Position numbers and translations under genes: made by a program. 53,702 nucleotides of DNA, from contig NZ_BAVQ01000061.1 in the NCBI RefSeq assembly GCF_000524475.1, positions 1 to 53,702 on the forward strand, given 5' to 3'. Of this stretch, positions 16,215 to 24,895 are shown one piece after another; position 1 is the first letter of the stretch; every line of letters begins with the position of its first letter. The notes beneath the pieces are model-generated. The model made no database searches. It had not been told where the DNA came from and saw only the letters and a list, made by a program, of their open reading frames with translations. Source of the DNA: Tomitella biformata AHU 1821 (GTDB taxonomy: Bacteria; Actinomycetota; Actinomycetes; Mycobacteriales; Mycobacteriaceae).

Positions 16215-16738
16215 GCCGCCGGCTCCGCGGCGGCCGCGGGCTCGGGCCGATAGGCCGTGCCCAGCAAGATCCCCGCGCCCGCGAGGCCGCCGAGCACCGC
16301 GATGAGGCCGCCCGCCCAGCCCGCCAGCACCGAGTCGCCGAAGAAGAGGTGGTCCAGGCTCGCCGCGCCCGGGCCGGCGATCGCCACGACGGCGGCCCCG
16401 GTGGCGAGCACCAGGTTGTACTCCCAGCCGTCGCCCGCGATGAAGAAGCCCTTGCCGCGGTGCACAGTCCAGGCCGCGACGAACATGAGTGCGACGAAGC
16501 CCGCGGCGGCGAAGGGGGTCAGCAGGCCCAGCGCGAGGGCCAGGCCCGCGGCGACCTCGGTGGCGGCGGCCAGCCACGCGTGCACCAGCCCCGGCCGCAT
16601 CCCGATGCTCTCGAACCACCGCGCGGTGCCCGGGATCCGCCCGCCGCGGCAGAGCTTCCCGTAGCCGTGCGCGGCCATGGTCAGCCCCAGGCACACCCGC
16701 AGGATCAATAGTCCGGTGTCGATCGAATCCACGCCCAC
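16211..16738 (-). CDS. DoxX-family membrane protein
   Basis: 175 residues from GTG 16738, chosen because GGAG lies nine bases upstream; GTG 16732 is also possible. Four hydrophobic helices are visible (starting GLLILRVCLGLTMAAHGYGK, then LAAATEVAAGLALALGLL, FVALMFVAAW and AGGLIAVLGGLAGAG). DoxX-type proteins are small inner-membrane proteins, some tied to quinol or thiosulfate oxidation and some to redox stress complexes. It is the first gene of the minus-strand operon and is divergent from the SDR at 16894, with an operator-like palindrome between them. Its role in the pathway is not evident. Confidence 0.85.
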   Translation of the reverse strand: MGVDSIDTGLLILRVCLGLTMAAHGYGKLCRGGRIPGTARWFESIGMRPGLVHAWLAAATEVAAGLALALGLLTPFAAAGFVALMFVAAWTVHRGKGFFIAGDGWEYNLVLATGAAVVAIAGPGAASLDHLFFGDSVLAGWAGGLIAVLGGLAGAGILLGTAYRPEPAAAAEPAA

Positions 16739-16808
16739 TCCATCTGTCTCCGCGGCGGCGACGGACTCCGCTGGGTGTCGCCGCAGTCGATAGACAAATG
16801 TTACCTCG

Positions 16809-16821
16809 ATAACTAAGTTAG
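16809..16821. promoter_or_regulatory. Operator-like palindrome in the DoxX/SDR divergent promoter
   Basis: TAACTAAGTTA (16810-16820) is an odd palindrome, AAC-TAA-GTT, in the 155-base gap between divergent starts at 16738 and 16894. It resembles the other AAC-N-GTT sites in the window and the mycobacterial KstR pattern TnnAACnnGTTnnA, but has three central bases instead of two. Confidence 0.55.
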
Positions 16822-16893
16822 AGACAAGCATTGGTCCGCGGGCCTCCCCGCGACCGCCCCTCCGCACCCGCGGCACAGCGAAAGGCATCCCAA

Positions 16894-17658
16894 ATGGACC
16901 TCACCCACGCGTCCGCCGCCGTCACCGGCGGCGCCTCCGGCCTCGGCCGCGCCACCGCAGAGGCCTTCGTGGCCCGCGGCGTCCCCACCGTGATCATCGA
17001 CCTGCCCTCCTCCGACGGCGAGGCCGTCGCGCGCGAGCTCGGCGAGCTGGTCACCTTCATGCCCGCCGACGTCCGCGATCCGGCGGCCGTGGACGCCGCA
17101 CTGGCCGCGGCGGAGGACAAGGCCCCCCTGCGCGCCGTCGTGCACTGCGCGGGCCGGGGCGGCAAGGTGCGGATCGTTGAGAAGGACGGGACCCCAGGCA
17201 GTTTGGAGCTCTATCAGGAGGTCGTCAGCACCAACCTCGTCGGCACCTTCAACGTCCTGCGCCTCGCGGCCGCGCGGATGGTCAAGAACGACACCGTCGA
17301 CGGCGAGCGCGGCGTGGTCATCATGACCGCTTCCGTGGCGGCCTTCGAGGGGCAGATCGGCCAGGCCGCGTACTCCTCGTCCAAGGCCGGCGTCGCGGGG
17401 CTGACCATCGTGGCGGCGCGGGACCTGGCCCGCAAGTTCGTCCGCGTCGTGACCATCGCCCCCGGCACCTTCGAGACGCCCATCCTCGGCGGGCTGTCCG
17501 AGAAGGTGCGGGACTCCCTCGCCGCGCAGGTCCCCCACCCCTCGCGGCTGGGGGCGCCGGCCGAGTACGCCAAGCTCGCGCTCGCCATCGTCGACAACGC
17601 CATGATCAATGGCGAGACCATCCGCATCGACGGCGCCATCCGCATGGGCCCGGTCTAA
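16894..17658 (+). CDS. SDR, 3-hydroxyacyl-CoA dehydrogenase type II-like
   Basis: 254 residues from ATG 16894 (AAAGG at 16881-16885). VTGGASGLGRA, VVHCAGRGGKV, TASVAAFEGQIGQ and YSSSK are nearly the same as in the SDRs at 6981 and 44148, so the three are recent paralogues. It should oxidise a 3-hydroxyacyl-CoA to the 3-keto form with NAD+. It is a single-gene plus-strand unit, divergent from the DoxX operon and convergent with the ferredoxin-reductase gene. The longer open frame back to 16831 lacks a ribosome site. Confidence 0.88.
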   Translation: MDLTHASAAVTGGASGLGRATAEAFVARGVPTVIIDLPSSDGEAVARELGELVTFMPADVRDPAAVDAALAAAEDKAPLRAVVHCAGRGGKVRIVEKDGTPGSLELYQEVVSTNLVGTFNVLRLAAARMVKNDTVDGERGVVIMTASVAAFEGQIGQAAYSSSKAGVAGLTIVAARDLARKFVRVVTIAPGTFETPILGGLSEKVRDSLAAQVPHPSRLGAPAEYAKLALAIVDNAMINGETIRIDGAIRMGPV

Positions 17659-17665
17659 GGCCTGG

Positions 17666-17696
17666 CCCGCTCGCCGCTCTGGCCGCGGCGGGCGGG
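17666..17696. terminator. Terminator hairpin between convergent genes
   Basis: An 11-bp stem with one G-T wobble (CCCGCTCGCCG at 17666-17676 against 17686-17696) and a nine-base loop, filling the 40-base gap between the convergent SDR and ferredoxin-reductase genes. No T tract is present. Confidence 0.55.
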
Positions 17697-17698
17697 GC

Positions 17699-19384
17699 TC
17701 ATAAGCTCTCGGCCCGGGCGGCGTCCAGCATCGCCTGGGGATCGACGAACTTCACGCGGGCTCGACCTAGTGCACGGCCCGCGTCCCGCTCTGCGCGGTC
17801 GACCCGCGTCCAGTCCGCGAAGTCCAGTGTCTCGGGCTGGCGCTGCGCGATCAACGCGGCCAACTCCGCCGCGTCGCCCTCCACCACTCCGAGCCCACCG
17901 GCAAGATGGTCTTGCATCAGCAGTCCCAGGGTGTCCTCTGCGCACTTCTTGTTGGTCCCGATGACCCCGGACGGCCCCCGCTTGATCCACCCCGTGACGT
18001 ACACGCCGGGCAGGACCTCGCCGGTGGCCGGATCCACGACTCGCCCATCGACATTCGGCACGATTCCGAGGTCGGCGTCGAACGGCAGCCCCGGTTGGGC
18101 TGTCCCGCTATAGCCGACGGATCGGAGCACCAAGGAGGTGTCAATCGTCTCGGAGTCGGCCGTGGCCACGGCAGTGCAGGATCCATGCCCGTCGGGCTCG
18201 AGCCGGTTGCGGACGATATCGATGGACGCGACCCGGTCTGCGCCGTTGATGCGGGTGGGCGATTGCAGGTAGCGCAGCACCAGTCGCTTGGGATTGCCCG
18301 AGCTGGCCCGACCAGCAACCTCCTGCCCGAACCGGACCTTGAAGCCGACGGAGGACTCGGTGTCGGGATCGTCGAGAATCGATTGCATCACCTCGTCGGA
18401 CTTCACCTCGTCGCCGTCGATGACCACGTCCACTCCGGGCAGGCCACACAGTGCGATCATCTCCGGATTCGTATAGCCAGCCTGGGCGATCCCCCGGCGG
18501 CCGATCACCACAACCTCGCGGATGTTGCTGTCCCGCAATGCTTCCAGCGCGTGCGGGGCGATGTCCGAGGCCGTCAGCTCCGCGGGGTCCAGCAACAGGA
18601 TCCGGGCGACGTCCAGCGCGACATTGCCGTTCCCGATGATGACGGCGCGCTCGCCCGACAGGTCGAAGGTGCGGTGGGTGTGCTCGGGATGGCCGTTGTA
18701 CCAGGCGACGAACTCGGTGGCCGCGTGGCTGCCGGGCAGGTCTTCGCCGGCAATCCCGAGCGTCCGGTCCGCGGACGCCCCCACCGCGTAGATCACGGCG
18801 TGGTGGTGCGCCATCAACTCCTCGTGGCTCACGTGCACGCCGACCTCGACGCCGAGTGTCAGCTCGAAAGCGGCGGAGCGTTCGAGCGATGCGAACTGGC
18901 TCGTCACCGCCTTCGTCGTCTGATGGTCCGGTGCCACCCCGAACCGCACCAAGCCGTACGGCGTGTAGAGCCGCTCGTACATCCGAACTCGCGGCCCCCG
19001 CAGGTCCACCAGCCCCATAGCGGCGTAGAGCGCGGATGGCCCGGACCCCACAATCGCCACCCGCAGACCTGAAAGGTCCTCGCCCCGTGCGGGATTGCTC
19101 CTGAAGTCCGGGATCGCGTCGTCCATGGGGTGCACGCGGAAGTAGTCCGCGTTCAGCTCCAGATACGGCTCGTCCTCGGCCTCCAGCTCATAGTCGGGCT
19201 TGATCGCGAGGACGGGGCACACCTCGACGCAGGCACCGCAGTCGATGCACGCCTCGGGGTCGATATGCAGCATCTCGGTGCGCATGAACGGTGCCTCGGC
19301 CGGGGTCGGATGGATGCAGTCGACCGGGCAGACCGCGACGCAGGAGGCATCGTTGCAACAGGGTTGGGTGATGACGTATGTCAT
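17699..19384 (-). CDS. fprB: Ferredoxin-fused ferredoxin-NADP reductase (FprB-like)
   Basis: 561 residues from ATG 19384. The N-terminal 65 residues are a bacterial ferredoxin with two clusters: cysteines at 9/10, 15, 19 and 23, then C46-x2-C49-x2-C52-x3-C56. After about residue 105 comes an adrenodoxin-reductase-like flavoprotein (VAIVGSGPSALYAAMGL for FAD, VIIGNGNVALDVARILL for NADP, GWIKRGPSGVIGTNK near the end). It moves electrons from NADPH to ferredoxins that serve P450s. It lies downstream of a P450/ferredoxin set on the same strand but is separated from it by a strong hairpin, so it probably has its own promoter. The gene symbol follows the mycobacterial homologue. Confidence 0.88.
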   Translation of the reverse strand: MTYVITQPCCNDASCVAVCPVDCIHPTPAEAPFMRTEMLHIDPEACIDCGACVEVCPVLAIKPDYELEAEDEPYLELNADYFRVHPMDDAIPDFRSNPARGEDLSGLRVAIVGSGPSALYAAMGLVDLRGPRVRMYERLYTPYGLVRFGVAPDHQTTKAVTSQFASLERSAAFELTLGVEVGVHVSHEELMAHHHAVIYAVGASADRTLGIAGEDLPGSHAATEFVAWYNGHPEHTHRTFDLSGERAVIIGNGNVALDVARILLLDPAELTASDIAPHALEALRDSNIREVVVIGRRGIAQAGYTNPEMIALCGLPGVDVVIDGDEVKSDEVMQSILDDPDTESSVGFKVRFGQEVAGRASSGNPKRLVLRYLQSPTRINGADRVASIDIVRNRLEPDGHGSCTAVATADSETIDTSLVLRSVGYSGTAQPGLPFDADLGIVPNVDGRVVDPATGEVLPGVYVTGWIKRGPSGVIGTNKKCAEDTLGLLMQDHLAGGLGVVEGDAAELAALIAQRQPETLDFADWTRVDRAERDAGRALGRARVKFVDPQAMLDAARAESL

Positions 19385-19472
19385 TAGATTTCTCCGTACT
19401 TGGCAACGAGGGGCCTCGTCGCTCTGGAAGTCACACCGGGGCATGCCAGTTGAGCGCTGGCATCCCGTCATA

Positions 19473-19528
19473 GCAATGTCCCGGCAGGGGGGAAACTCGA
19501 ATCGAGTACCACCCCGCCGGGACATTGC
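19473..19528 (-). terminator. Strong terminator after the P450 gene
   Basis: GCAATGTCCCGGC at 19473-19485 pairs perfectly with 19516-19528. A second small palindrome (ACTCGA/TCGAGT) sits in the loop, giving a stem-on-stem structure. It lies 7-62 bases beyond the P450 stop and before the fprB-like start. Confidence 0.82.
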
Positions 19529-19534
19529 GTGGGC

Positions 19535-20899
19535 TCAACCGTCGACAGCGACCTTATTCACAGCCAGTGGCTCTGCCAGCCGCTGGTCGTCGATGATCTG
19601 CTGCGCGCGCTCGACGGTCTCTGTGAAACTCGGCCCCTGACGCGTACCCGGGGTGAACGTGGCCGGCAGGTTCACCAGTCCGTTGATCTGCCCGATGGAC
19701 TCGTAGTAATTGGTGTTGTCCAAATCGACCACAAAGTCGGGCATGCGGTCGAGCACCGCGGCGATCATCCTCTTGAAGAGGACTCGCGCCACGTTCGAGC
19801 CGATGCACCGGTGGATACCCAGGCCGAAGGACGTGTGCCGGTTTCCGCTGCGGTCGAAGTCGATCTCGTTCGGGTTTGGGAACACCGACGGGGATCGGTT
19901 GGCCATGGCCCACGAGAGCCAGAGCCGCTCACCCTCCTTGAACTGCACGCCGTTGATCTCGACGTCCTTGCTGAAGGTGCGGCCATCACCCTGGGCCGGC
20001 GTGAAGTACCGGAGGAACTCCTCCGTCGCCGGGTCCAGGAGGGTGTCGATCTCATCGCACAGCCGGGCCCGCGCCGCGGGGTTGGCCGACAACCAGCCGA
20101 GCGAGTGGCCGGTGAGCGCCGTGGTGGTGTCGAACCCGCCGCCGACCAACAGCATCGCCGTGGCCGTGACCTGCTGGTCAGTGAGCGGCTTCCCCGCAAC
20201 CGTCGTCTTGACCAGCGCGTCCATCAGGCCCGGACGCGGATTCTCCCGCACCTGCGGCACCGCGGCCGTGAGCGCGGCCCGGCTCTCATTGGCCATCTCG
20301 ACCACTCGTCCGATGTCGGGAGAGTGCGGCGGGGTGTACATCAGCGCATGGGCCGGCTCGTTGTGGATCTCCCAATCTGTGAGCGGCAGGCCCAGCATGC
20401 CCATCGTCACGATCGCGGGCACAATGTTGGCCAGCTCCTGGACGAGGTCGATGCTGCCGCTCTCGATGTTCTCGTCGATGCAGGCCCTGATCAGATCGTC
20501 GATAACCGGGACCCACCGGGCGACCGCGGCGGGAGACATGTACGGATTGAGGGTCTTGCGATAGTCCGTCTGTTCCGGCGGATCCAGCTCGAGGAAGGAC
20601 GGCGTGGCGTACGGGCCATAGTCATAGGCGGGGATGCTGATGCCCTGATAGCCGTTGACCGAGCCGTCATGGTCCCGGAAATTGGTTACCGCGTCGGACC
20701 TGCGGGCGATGGCGAAAAGCTCGTCAATCCCACTGGCCACCCAGTGGCCGCCATAGGATTCGCTCCACGCGATCGGGCACGTGGCGTGGAGTTCCTGTGT
20801 CTTCTCAACGAACTCCTCACGGAACTCCGGATTATGCCGGTCATACGAGACTGGACATTTCCGCAGGTCCTCGACCTGGTTGGCGTCATCGGTTGTCAT
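19535..20899 (-). CDS. Cytochrome P450
   Basis: 454 residues from ATG 20899 (GGAG six bases upstream). The heme cysteine is C365 in FGLGIHRCIGSN; E294-x2-R297 in EEFLRY is the K-helix pair; the I helix reads GGFDTTT, with D257-T258 for oxygen activation. No membrane anchor, so it is a soluble bacterial class I enzyme needing a ferredoxin and a reductase. It would hydroxylate a hydrophobic substrate. Upstream in the same operon are its probable ferredoxin (62-base gap), a mycofactocin-type alcohol dehydrogenase and an aldehyde dehydrogenase, which together can turn C-H into a carboxylate. The CYP family cannot be named safely by eye. Confidence 0.93.
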   Translation of the reverse strand: MTTDDANQVEDLRKCPVSYDRHNPEFREEFVEKTQELHATCPIAWSESYGGHWVASGIDELFAIARRSDAVTNFRDHDGSVNGYQGISIPAYDYGPYATPSFLELDPPEQTDYRKTLNPYMSPAAVARWVPVIDDLIRACIDENIESGSIDLVQELANIVPAIVTMGMLGLPLTDWEIHNEPAHALMYTPPHSPDIGRVVEMANESRAALTAAVPQVRENPRPGLMDALVKTTVAGKPLTDQQVTATAMLLVGGGFDTTTALTGHSLGWLSANPAARARLCDEIDTLLDPATEEFLRYFTPAQGDGRTFSKDVEINGVQFKEGERLWLSWAMANRSPSVFPNPNEIDFDRSGNRHTSFGLGIHRCIGSNVARVLFKRMIAAVLDRMPDFVVDLDNTNYYESIGQINGLVNLPATFTPGTRQGPSFTETVERAQQIIDDQRLAEPLAVNKVAVDG

Positions 20900-20961
20900 T
20901 GTCACTCCAAGGCTTTCGTGGCGCTTATGCGCGGCGCCAAAGGTGGGGTACGAACAACTGC

Positions 20962-21165
20962 TCAGGTAGCGGAAACCTCGCGGATCGCGCGCTCTGGGCA
21001 CGTGACGATCGCCTCACGGGCCGAGTCCTCGAGCTCGACGGGCACCTCGCCGCCGTTCATCGCGTAGCTGTGGCCGTCCTCGTCCCGCAGCGCGAAGACT
21101 TTGGGTGCCACCATCGCGCACATCGTGTGCCCCTGGCAGAGGTCCTGGTCTACTTCGACCTTCAT
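20962..21165 (-). CDS. Single-cluster ferredoxin, P450 partner
   Basis: 67 residues with cysteines C10, C16 and C56 and a histidine (H13) where four-iron ferredoxins have a cysteine (C-x2-H-x2-C...CP). This CxxHxxC pattern is typical of actinobacterial ferredoxins beside P450 genes, usually with a [3Fe-4S] or His-ligated [4Fe-4S] cluster. It passes electrons one at a time to the P450 encoded next. GGAG precedes the ATG. The gap to the upstream SDR is only 31 bases. Confidence 0.92.
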   Translation of the reverse strand: MKVEVDQDLCQGHTMCAMVAPKVFALRDEDGHSYAMNGGEVPVELEDSAREAIVTCPERAIREVSAT

Positions 21166-21196
21166 CGTGTTCTCTCCTTCAAAGGTTGGCCGAGCC

Positions 21197-22060
21197 TTAG
21201 ACGTGGAAGGACTGCATCTTCAGGTAGCCGCCCGCGTCCACCCGCATCTGCGTGCCCGTCACATACCGCGCCTCGTCCGAGGCCAGGTACAGCACCGCAT
21301 TGCTGATATCGACCGGCTCCACCCACGGAATCGGCATCGCCTGCTGCACATGGAACGCCCCCTTTGCGTCCTCGAGCGTCGGATTCTCCAAATCCGGGCG
21401 GAAAATCTGGTACATCGAGTCGGACTGCAGCATCGCGGTGTTGCAGTTCGTCGGATGCACCACGTTCGCCCGGATCATCTGCGCCGAAAGCACCCGGGCG
21501 AGCTCATGGATGTACTGCGAGATCATCATCTTCGCCACCGTGTAGCCGGCACCGCCGGGATCCGCGCCTGGGTTCTCCACAATGTCGTTCTGCATGAACG
21601 CCGCCGTGGAGCCCGTCGCGATGATCGACGCCCCCGCGGTCAGGTGCGGCAGCGCCGCGTGGATCGCGTTCTGCGCGCCCATCAGGTTCACGCCGATCAC
21701 ATCGAGCCAGCCCTGCATGTTCGGGCCGCCCAGGATCGGCATGATCCCCGCGTTCGCGACGACGATGTCGAGCTTGCCGAACGCCTCGATACCCTGATCG
21801 ATGGCCGCGGACATCTGCGCTATCTCCCGCACATCGGCCTCGACGGTGACGATCCGCCGGCCGGTCGCCTCGACCAGGCGGGCGGTCTCCTTCAGGTCCT
21901 CCGGACGTGAGAGGGGGTACTTGTTCGACTCGATATCGCGGCACAGGTCCACCGCGATGATGTCCGCGCCCTCCTCCGCGAGGCGGACCGCGTGGCTGCG
22001 ACCCTGCCCGCGTGCCGCGCCGGTGATGAATGCGACCTTGCCTTCAACTCTGCCCATCAT
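21197..22060 (-). CDS. Mycofactocin-coupled SDR alcohol dehydrogenase
   Basis: 287 residues from ATG 22060 with GAGGAG five bases upstream. The nucleotide loop is TGAARGQGRSHAVRLAEEGA, and an insert after beta-2 (DLCRDIESNKYPLSRPEDL) marks the mycofactocin-dependent SDR subfamily; GYTVAKMM holds Y-x3-K. In this family NAD is bound without being exchanged, and the peptide-derived redox cofactor mycofactocin takes the hydride. The enzyme would oxidise the alcohol made by the P450. No mycofactocin synthesis genes lie in this window, so they should be elsewhere in the genome. Confidence 0.88.
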   Translation of the reverse strand: MMGRVEGKVAFITGAARGQGRSHAVRLAEEGADIIAVDLCRDIESNKYPLSRPEDLKETARLVEATGRRIVTVEADVREIAQMSAAIDQGIEAFGKLDIVVANAGIMPILGGPNMQGWLDVIGVNLMGAQNAIHAALPHLTAGASIIATGSTAAFMQNDIVENPGADPGGAGYTVAKMMISQYIHELARVLSAQMIRANVVHPTNCNTAMLQSDSMYQIFRPDLENPTLEDAKGAFHVQQAMPIPWVEPVDISNAVLYLASDEARYVTGTQMRVDAGGYLKMQSFHV

Positions 22061-22121
22061 ATGCTCCTCAACGCTAGAAAAAACCGGTGGAAATACGTAG
22101 GTGTGGCCGGTGTCAGAACTG

Positions 22122-23576
22122 TTAAGCGGGACGGGCCACTGTCTTGATCTCGAGGAACTCCGCGATCCCCTCGGTGCCCCACTCGCGCCCGATGCCGCTT
22201 TGCTTGTAGCCGCCGAACGGCGCGGTCTGGTGGTTCCACATCTGGTCGTTGACCTGAATGGAGCTGGCCCGCATGCCGTTTGCCACGCGTGTGGCCCGCT
22301 CGAGGTCCGCGCTCCACACGCCCCCGGCGAGCCCGAAGATCGTGTTGTTGGAGATCCGGATCGCATCTGCATCGTCGTCGAACGGCAGGATGGCCAGGAT
22401 CGGCCCGAAGACCTCCTCCTGCGCGACGGGGGACATGGAGTCGATATCCGTGACGATCGTCGGCTCGACCCAGTAGCCCGTCTCATATCGGTCGCTGGCG
22501 TTGCCGCCGAGCAGGACGCGGCCGGTCTGCTTCGCGATCTCGTAGTAGCGCAGCACCGCGTCGTACTGGCGCTTGTTGGCCAGCGGCCCCATGTAGTTGC
22601 CGATGTCGGTGGGATCTCCCCACGGGATCTGGCTCATCGCCGCGACGGCGATCTCCTCCGCCTCCTTCAACCGCCAGCGGGGCACCAGCAGTCGCGAGTA
22701 GATGGCGCAGCCCTGGCCGGCGTGGCTGGCGGTGGTCGCGCACACGAAGGGGATGGCGGCGGCGAAGTCCGCGTCGTCGAGCAGGATTGCCGAGGACTTT
22801 CCGCCGAGCTCCAGGGCCAGCCGCTTCACCGTCGGGGCGGCGGCGGCCATGATGCGGCGGCCGGTGGCGGTCGAGCCGGTGAACGTGATGACATCGACCT
22901 CAGGGTGGGTGGTCAGCAGCGCCGCGACCTCGTTGTCGTCGGTGGTGACGATATTGACCACACCGGCAGGGATATCGGTGTGCTCGAGCACAATCCGGCC
23001 GATCACCAAGGTGTTCCAGGGGGTGTCCGGCGCGGGCTTGAGGACCACCGTGCAACCGGCGGCCAGCGCGGTGGCAAGTTTGCCAATCGCCAAGAAGTAG
23101 GGATAGTTCCAGGGGGTGATGGCCGCGACAACGCCGGCGGCCTCCCGCCGGATGATGCGGTGGGCGGCCTCGTCCCCGGCGATCGGGGTGATCACGGACT
23201 CGAACTCATAGGTCTCGAGCAGGTCGATGTAGTGGCTGATCATCTTGGTCGTGTTGTCGAGCATGGTGTCGTAGGTCAGGGCGAGCGGCGAGCCCGCCTC
23301 GGCGACCAGGATGGGCCGGAGCTCCTCAGCGTGCTTGAGCAGCCCCTCCTGCAGCTGGATCAGGCACTGGCGGCGAAACGCGTGATCGGTGGACCAGGTG
23401 GTGGTCTCGAACGCGCGGCGCGCGGCGAGGATCGCCCGCTCGATATCTCCGCTGGTCGCCTTCGGCGCGGTGCCGATGACCTGCTCGTTGGCGGGGTTGA
23501 TGTTGTCGTAGACGCCGCCGTCGCCGGCGGCAACCAGCTCTCCGTCGATCAGCATGCGGAGTTCAGAGTTGCTCAT
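22122..23576 (-). CDS. Aldehyde dehydrogenase (NAD-dependent)
   Basis: 484 residues. TPWNYP, FTGSTATGR (coenzyme loop), LELGGKS (E256) and the catalytic C290 in AGQGCAIYSR make a complete active site. It oxidises an aldehyde to a carboxylic acid. It is the first gene of the minus-strand operon aldehyde dehydrogenase, SDR, ferredoxin, P450, and so fits the last step of turning a hydroxylated carbon into an acid ready for CoA ligation. A second aldehyde dehydrogenase (29915-31405) has the same role in the second P450 set. Confidence 0.92.
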   Translation of the reverse strand: MSNSELRMLIDGELVAAGDGGVYDNINPANEQVIGTAPKATSGDIERAILAARRAFETTTWSTDHAFRRQCLIQLQEGLLKHAEELRPILVAEAGSPLALTYDTMLDNTTKMISHYIDLLETYEFESVITPIAGDEAAHRIIRREAAGVVAAITPWNYPYFLAIGKLATALAAGCTVVLKPAPDTPWNTLVIGRIVLEHTDIPAGVVNIVTTDDNEVAALLTTHPEVDVITFTGSTATGRRIMAAAAPTVKRLALELGGKSSAILLDDADFAAAIPFVCATTASHAGQGCAIYSRLLVPRWRLKEAEEIAVAAMSQIPWGDPTDIGNYMGPLANKRQYDAVLRYYEIAKQTGRVLLGGNASDRYETGYWVEPTIVTDIDSMSPVAQEEVFGPILAILPFDDDADAIRISNNTIFGLAGGVWSADLERATRVANGMRASSIQVNDQMWNHQTAPFGGYKQSGIGREWGTEGIAEFLEIKTVARPA

Positions 23577-23639
23577 TTGCCACTTCCCTTGAATATTGGA
23601 CCGACACTGTCGCCGCGACCGAGTCGCAATCGACCTGGA

Positions 23640-24494
23640 TCAGTTCTGATGGACGGGCGAGGCGATTAGCGCAGCGCCCAAGACCGAAATTCCTGCGGGG
23701 CTATCGAGCACGTCCCGCAGCACGCCGAGGTCCGCGCCCAGGTCCGACGCCACACGCCGCACCGCCGCGACGTCCTTGCCGAGGAACTCCCCGACGGTGT
23801 TCGCGAAAATCTCACTCGAGCCAATGCGCTCGATCATCCCGAGAGCCCGACTGTCAGAACTCCCGTGCCGCAACGACTTCAACAAATCCTGCTCGGCAAT
23901 GCCCAGGTCGACGGCCACCCTCGCCGTCTCCCCGACCAGTGCGACGTTGGCCGCGAAGAGGGCGTTGTTGAGCAGTTTCACCACCTGGCCGGAGCCGGTG
24001 CCGCCCACATGCAGCAGCGGCTCGGCGTAGCAGCCCAGGATGTGCCGGACTCGGTCCACCGCCGCCTGGTCGCCGCCGACGAAGACCGTGATCTCGCCCG
24101 CTGCGATCTCATCCGGGCCGCCGCTGACCGTCGCATCCACTACGGCCACCCTGCGGGGTGCCGCGAGCTCCGCCAATTTCCTTGCGGTGCTGGGACTTCC
24201 GGTCGTGTGGAGCACCAGGACGGAGCCGGGCTCCATGGCCTCGAGCAAGCCCTCGCCCCGCGCCACCTCCCAGACCTGCTCGTCGGAGAACACGCACACC
24301 ATGACGGCATCGGCACCAGCGGCAACGGCCTTGACCGACGCCACCGGGGTCGCGCCGTCAGCGAGGAGTCCCGCCAACACGGAATCCGAGCGGCCGGCGA
24401 CCTGGACCTCATGTCCGCCCGCAACCAGGCGGCGGACCATTGGCTGACCCATCCGGCCTGCGCCGACAAATCCAACTTTCACCCTGTGCTCCAT
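23640..24494 (-). CDS. 3-hydroxyisobutyrate dehydrogenase-like NAD(P) oxidoreductase
   Basis: About 284 residues from ATG 24494 (an in-frame ATG at 24518 is an alternative). GFVGAGRMGQPMVRRLVAGG is the nucleotide site, SGGPDEIAAG the substrate loop, and GSGQVVKLLNN holds the catalytic lysine of the beta-hydroxyacid dehydrogenase family. Such enzymes oxidise 3-hydroxy acids or reduce aldehyde acids. A diverged paralogue lies at 26184-27083, and a cyclase gene sits between them. A KstR-like palindrome lies about 107 bases upstream. The substrate is unknown. Confidence 0.87.
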   Translation of the reverse strand: MEHRVKVGFVGAGRMGQPMVRRLVAGGHEVQVAGRSDSVLAGLLADGATPVASVKAVAAGADAVMVCVFSDEQVWEVARGEGLLEAMEPGSVLVLHTTGSPSTARKLAELAAPRRVAVVDATVSGGPDEIAAGEITVFVGGDQAAVDRVRHILGCYAEPLLHVGGTGSGQVVKLLNNALFAANVALVGETARVAVDLGIAEQDLLKSLRHGSSDSRALGMIERIGSSEIFANTVGEFLGKDVAAVRRVASDLGADLGVLRDVLDSPAGISVLGAALIASPVHQN

Positions 24495-24600
24495 CCTGGT
24501 GACTGTCGATGCGCCCATTCCCAGCGGCCCATCTTTCCGCGGCCCCACCCATGGAGACCGCTGGCACAATAATCATGCTAACGAGAGCTTGATCACACAG

Positions 24601-24614
24601 TATAACTAGTTAGA
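24601..24614. promoter_or_regulatory. KstR-like operator upstream of the hydroxyacid dehydrogenase gene
   Basis: TATAACTAGTTAGA matches the mycobacterial KstR pattern TnnAACnnGTTnnA at every fixed position. The core TAACTAGTTA is a perfect palindrome. The same core with about 14 identical or near-identical bases after it recurs at 26179. Confidence 0.6.
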
Positions 24615-24835
24615 TGGTAATACAAGAGGGATCCCTAAATCGGGGATATTCCAGTATTTGGCCAGGCCAACGCCCTACGCGCCCTTAATCAACAGTCGGT
24701 CCGCGCCCGGATTCCCATTGGAAGTCGCCCGAGCCATCCCGCTCACCGCGGAATCTTGCCGCATCCCGGGGGCCTGTGGGGCCACCTCGACCCACTATGC
24801 GGAACGGCAGGGAGCGCACTGCAGACAACAGACAG

Positions 24836-24871
24836 CTGCGGGACCATCGAATACCCTCGATGGTCCCGCAG
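24836..24871 (-). terminator. Terminator after the cyclase-family gene
   Basis: A perfect 15-bp inverted repeat (CTGCGGGACCATCGA at 24836-24850 and 24857-24871) with a six-base loop, 25-60 bases beyond the stop of the minus-strand gene at 24896. The rest of the region 24615-24835 holds no gene that I can support. Confidence 0.85.
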
Positions 24872-24895
24872 CCGTTCTTGCCAGGCACTCGCCCG

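Noticed and set aside
16215-16694. N-terminal extension of the phosphatase frame
   Set aside because: It runs across the DoxX gene in another frame. The GTG overlapping the DoxX stop gives the normal length and starts just before NLRDVGG.
22101-23669. Long plus-strand open frame (522 residues) opposite the aldehyde dehydrogenase
   Set aside because: It mirrors a gene with complete catalytic motifs. High GC at third positions keeps the opposite frame open, and its protein is Arg/Gly/Ala/Asp rich with no family look.
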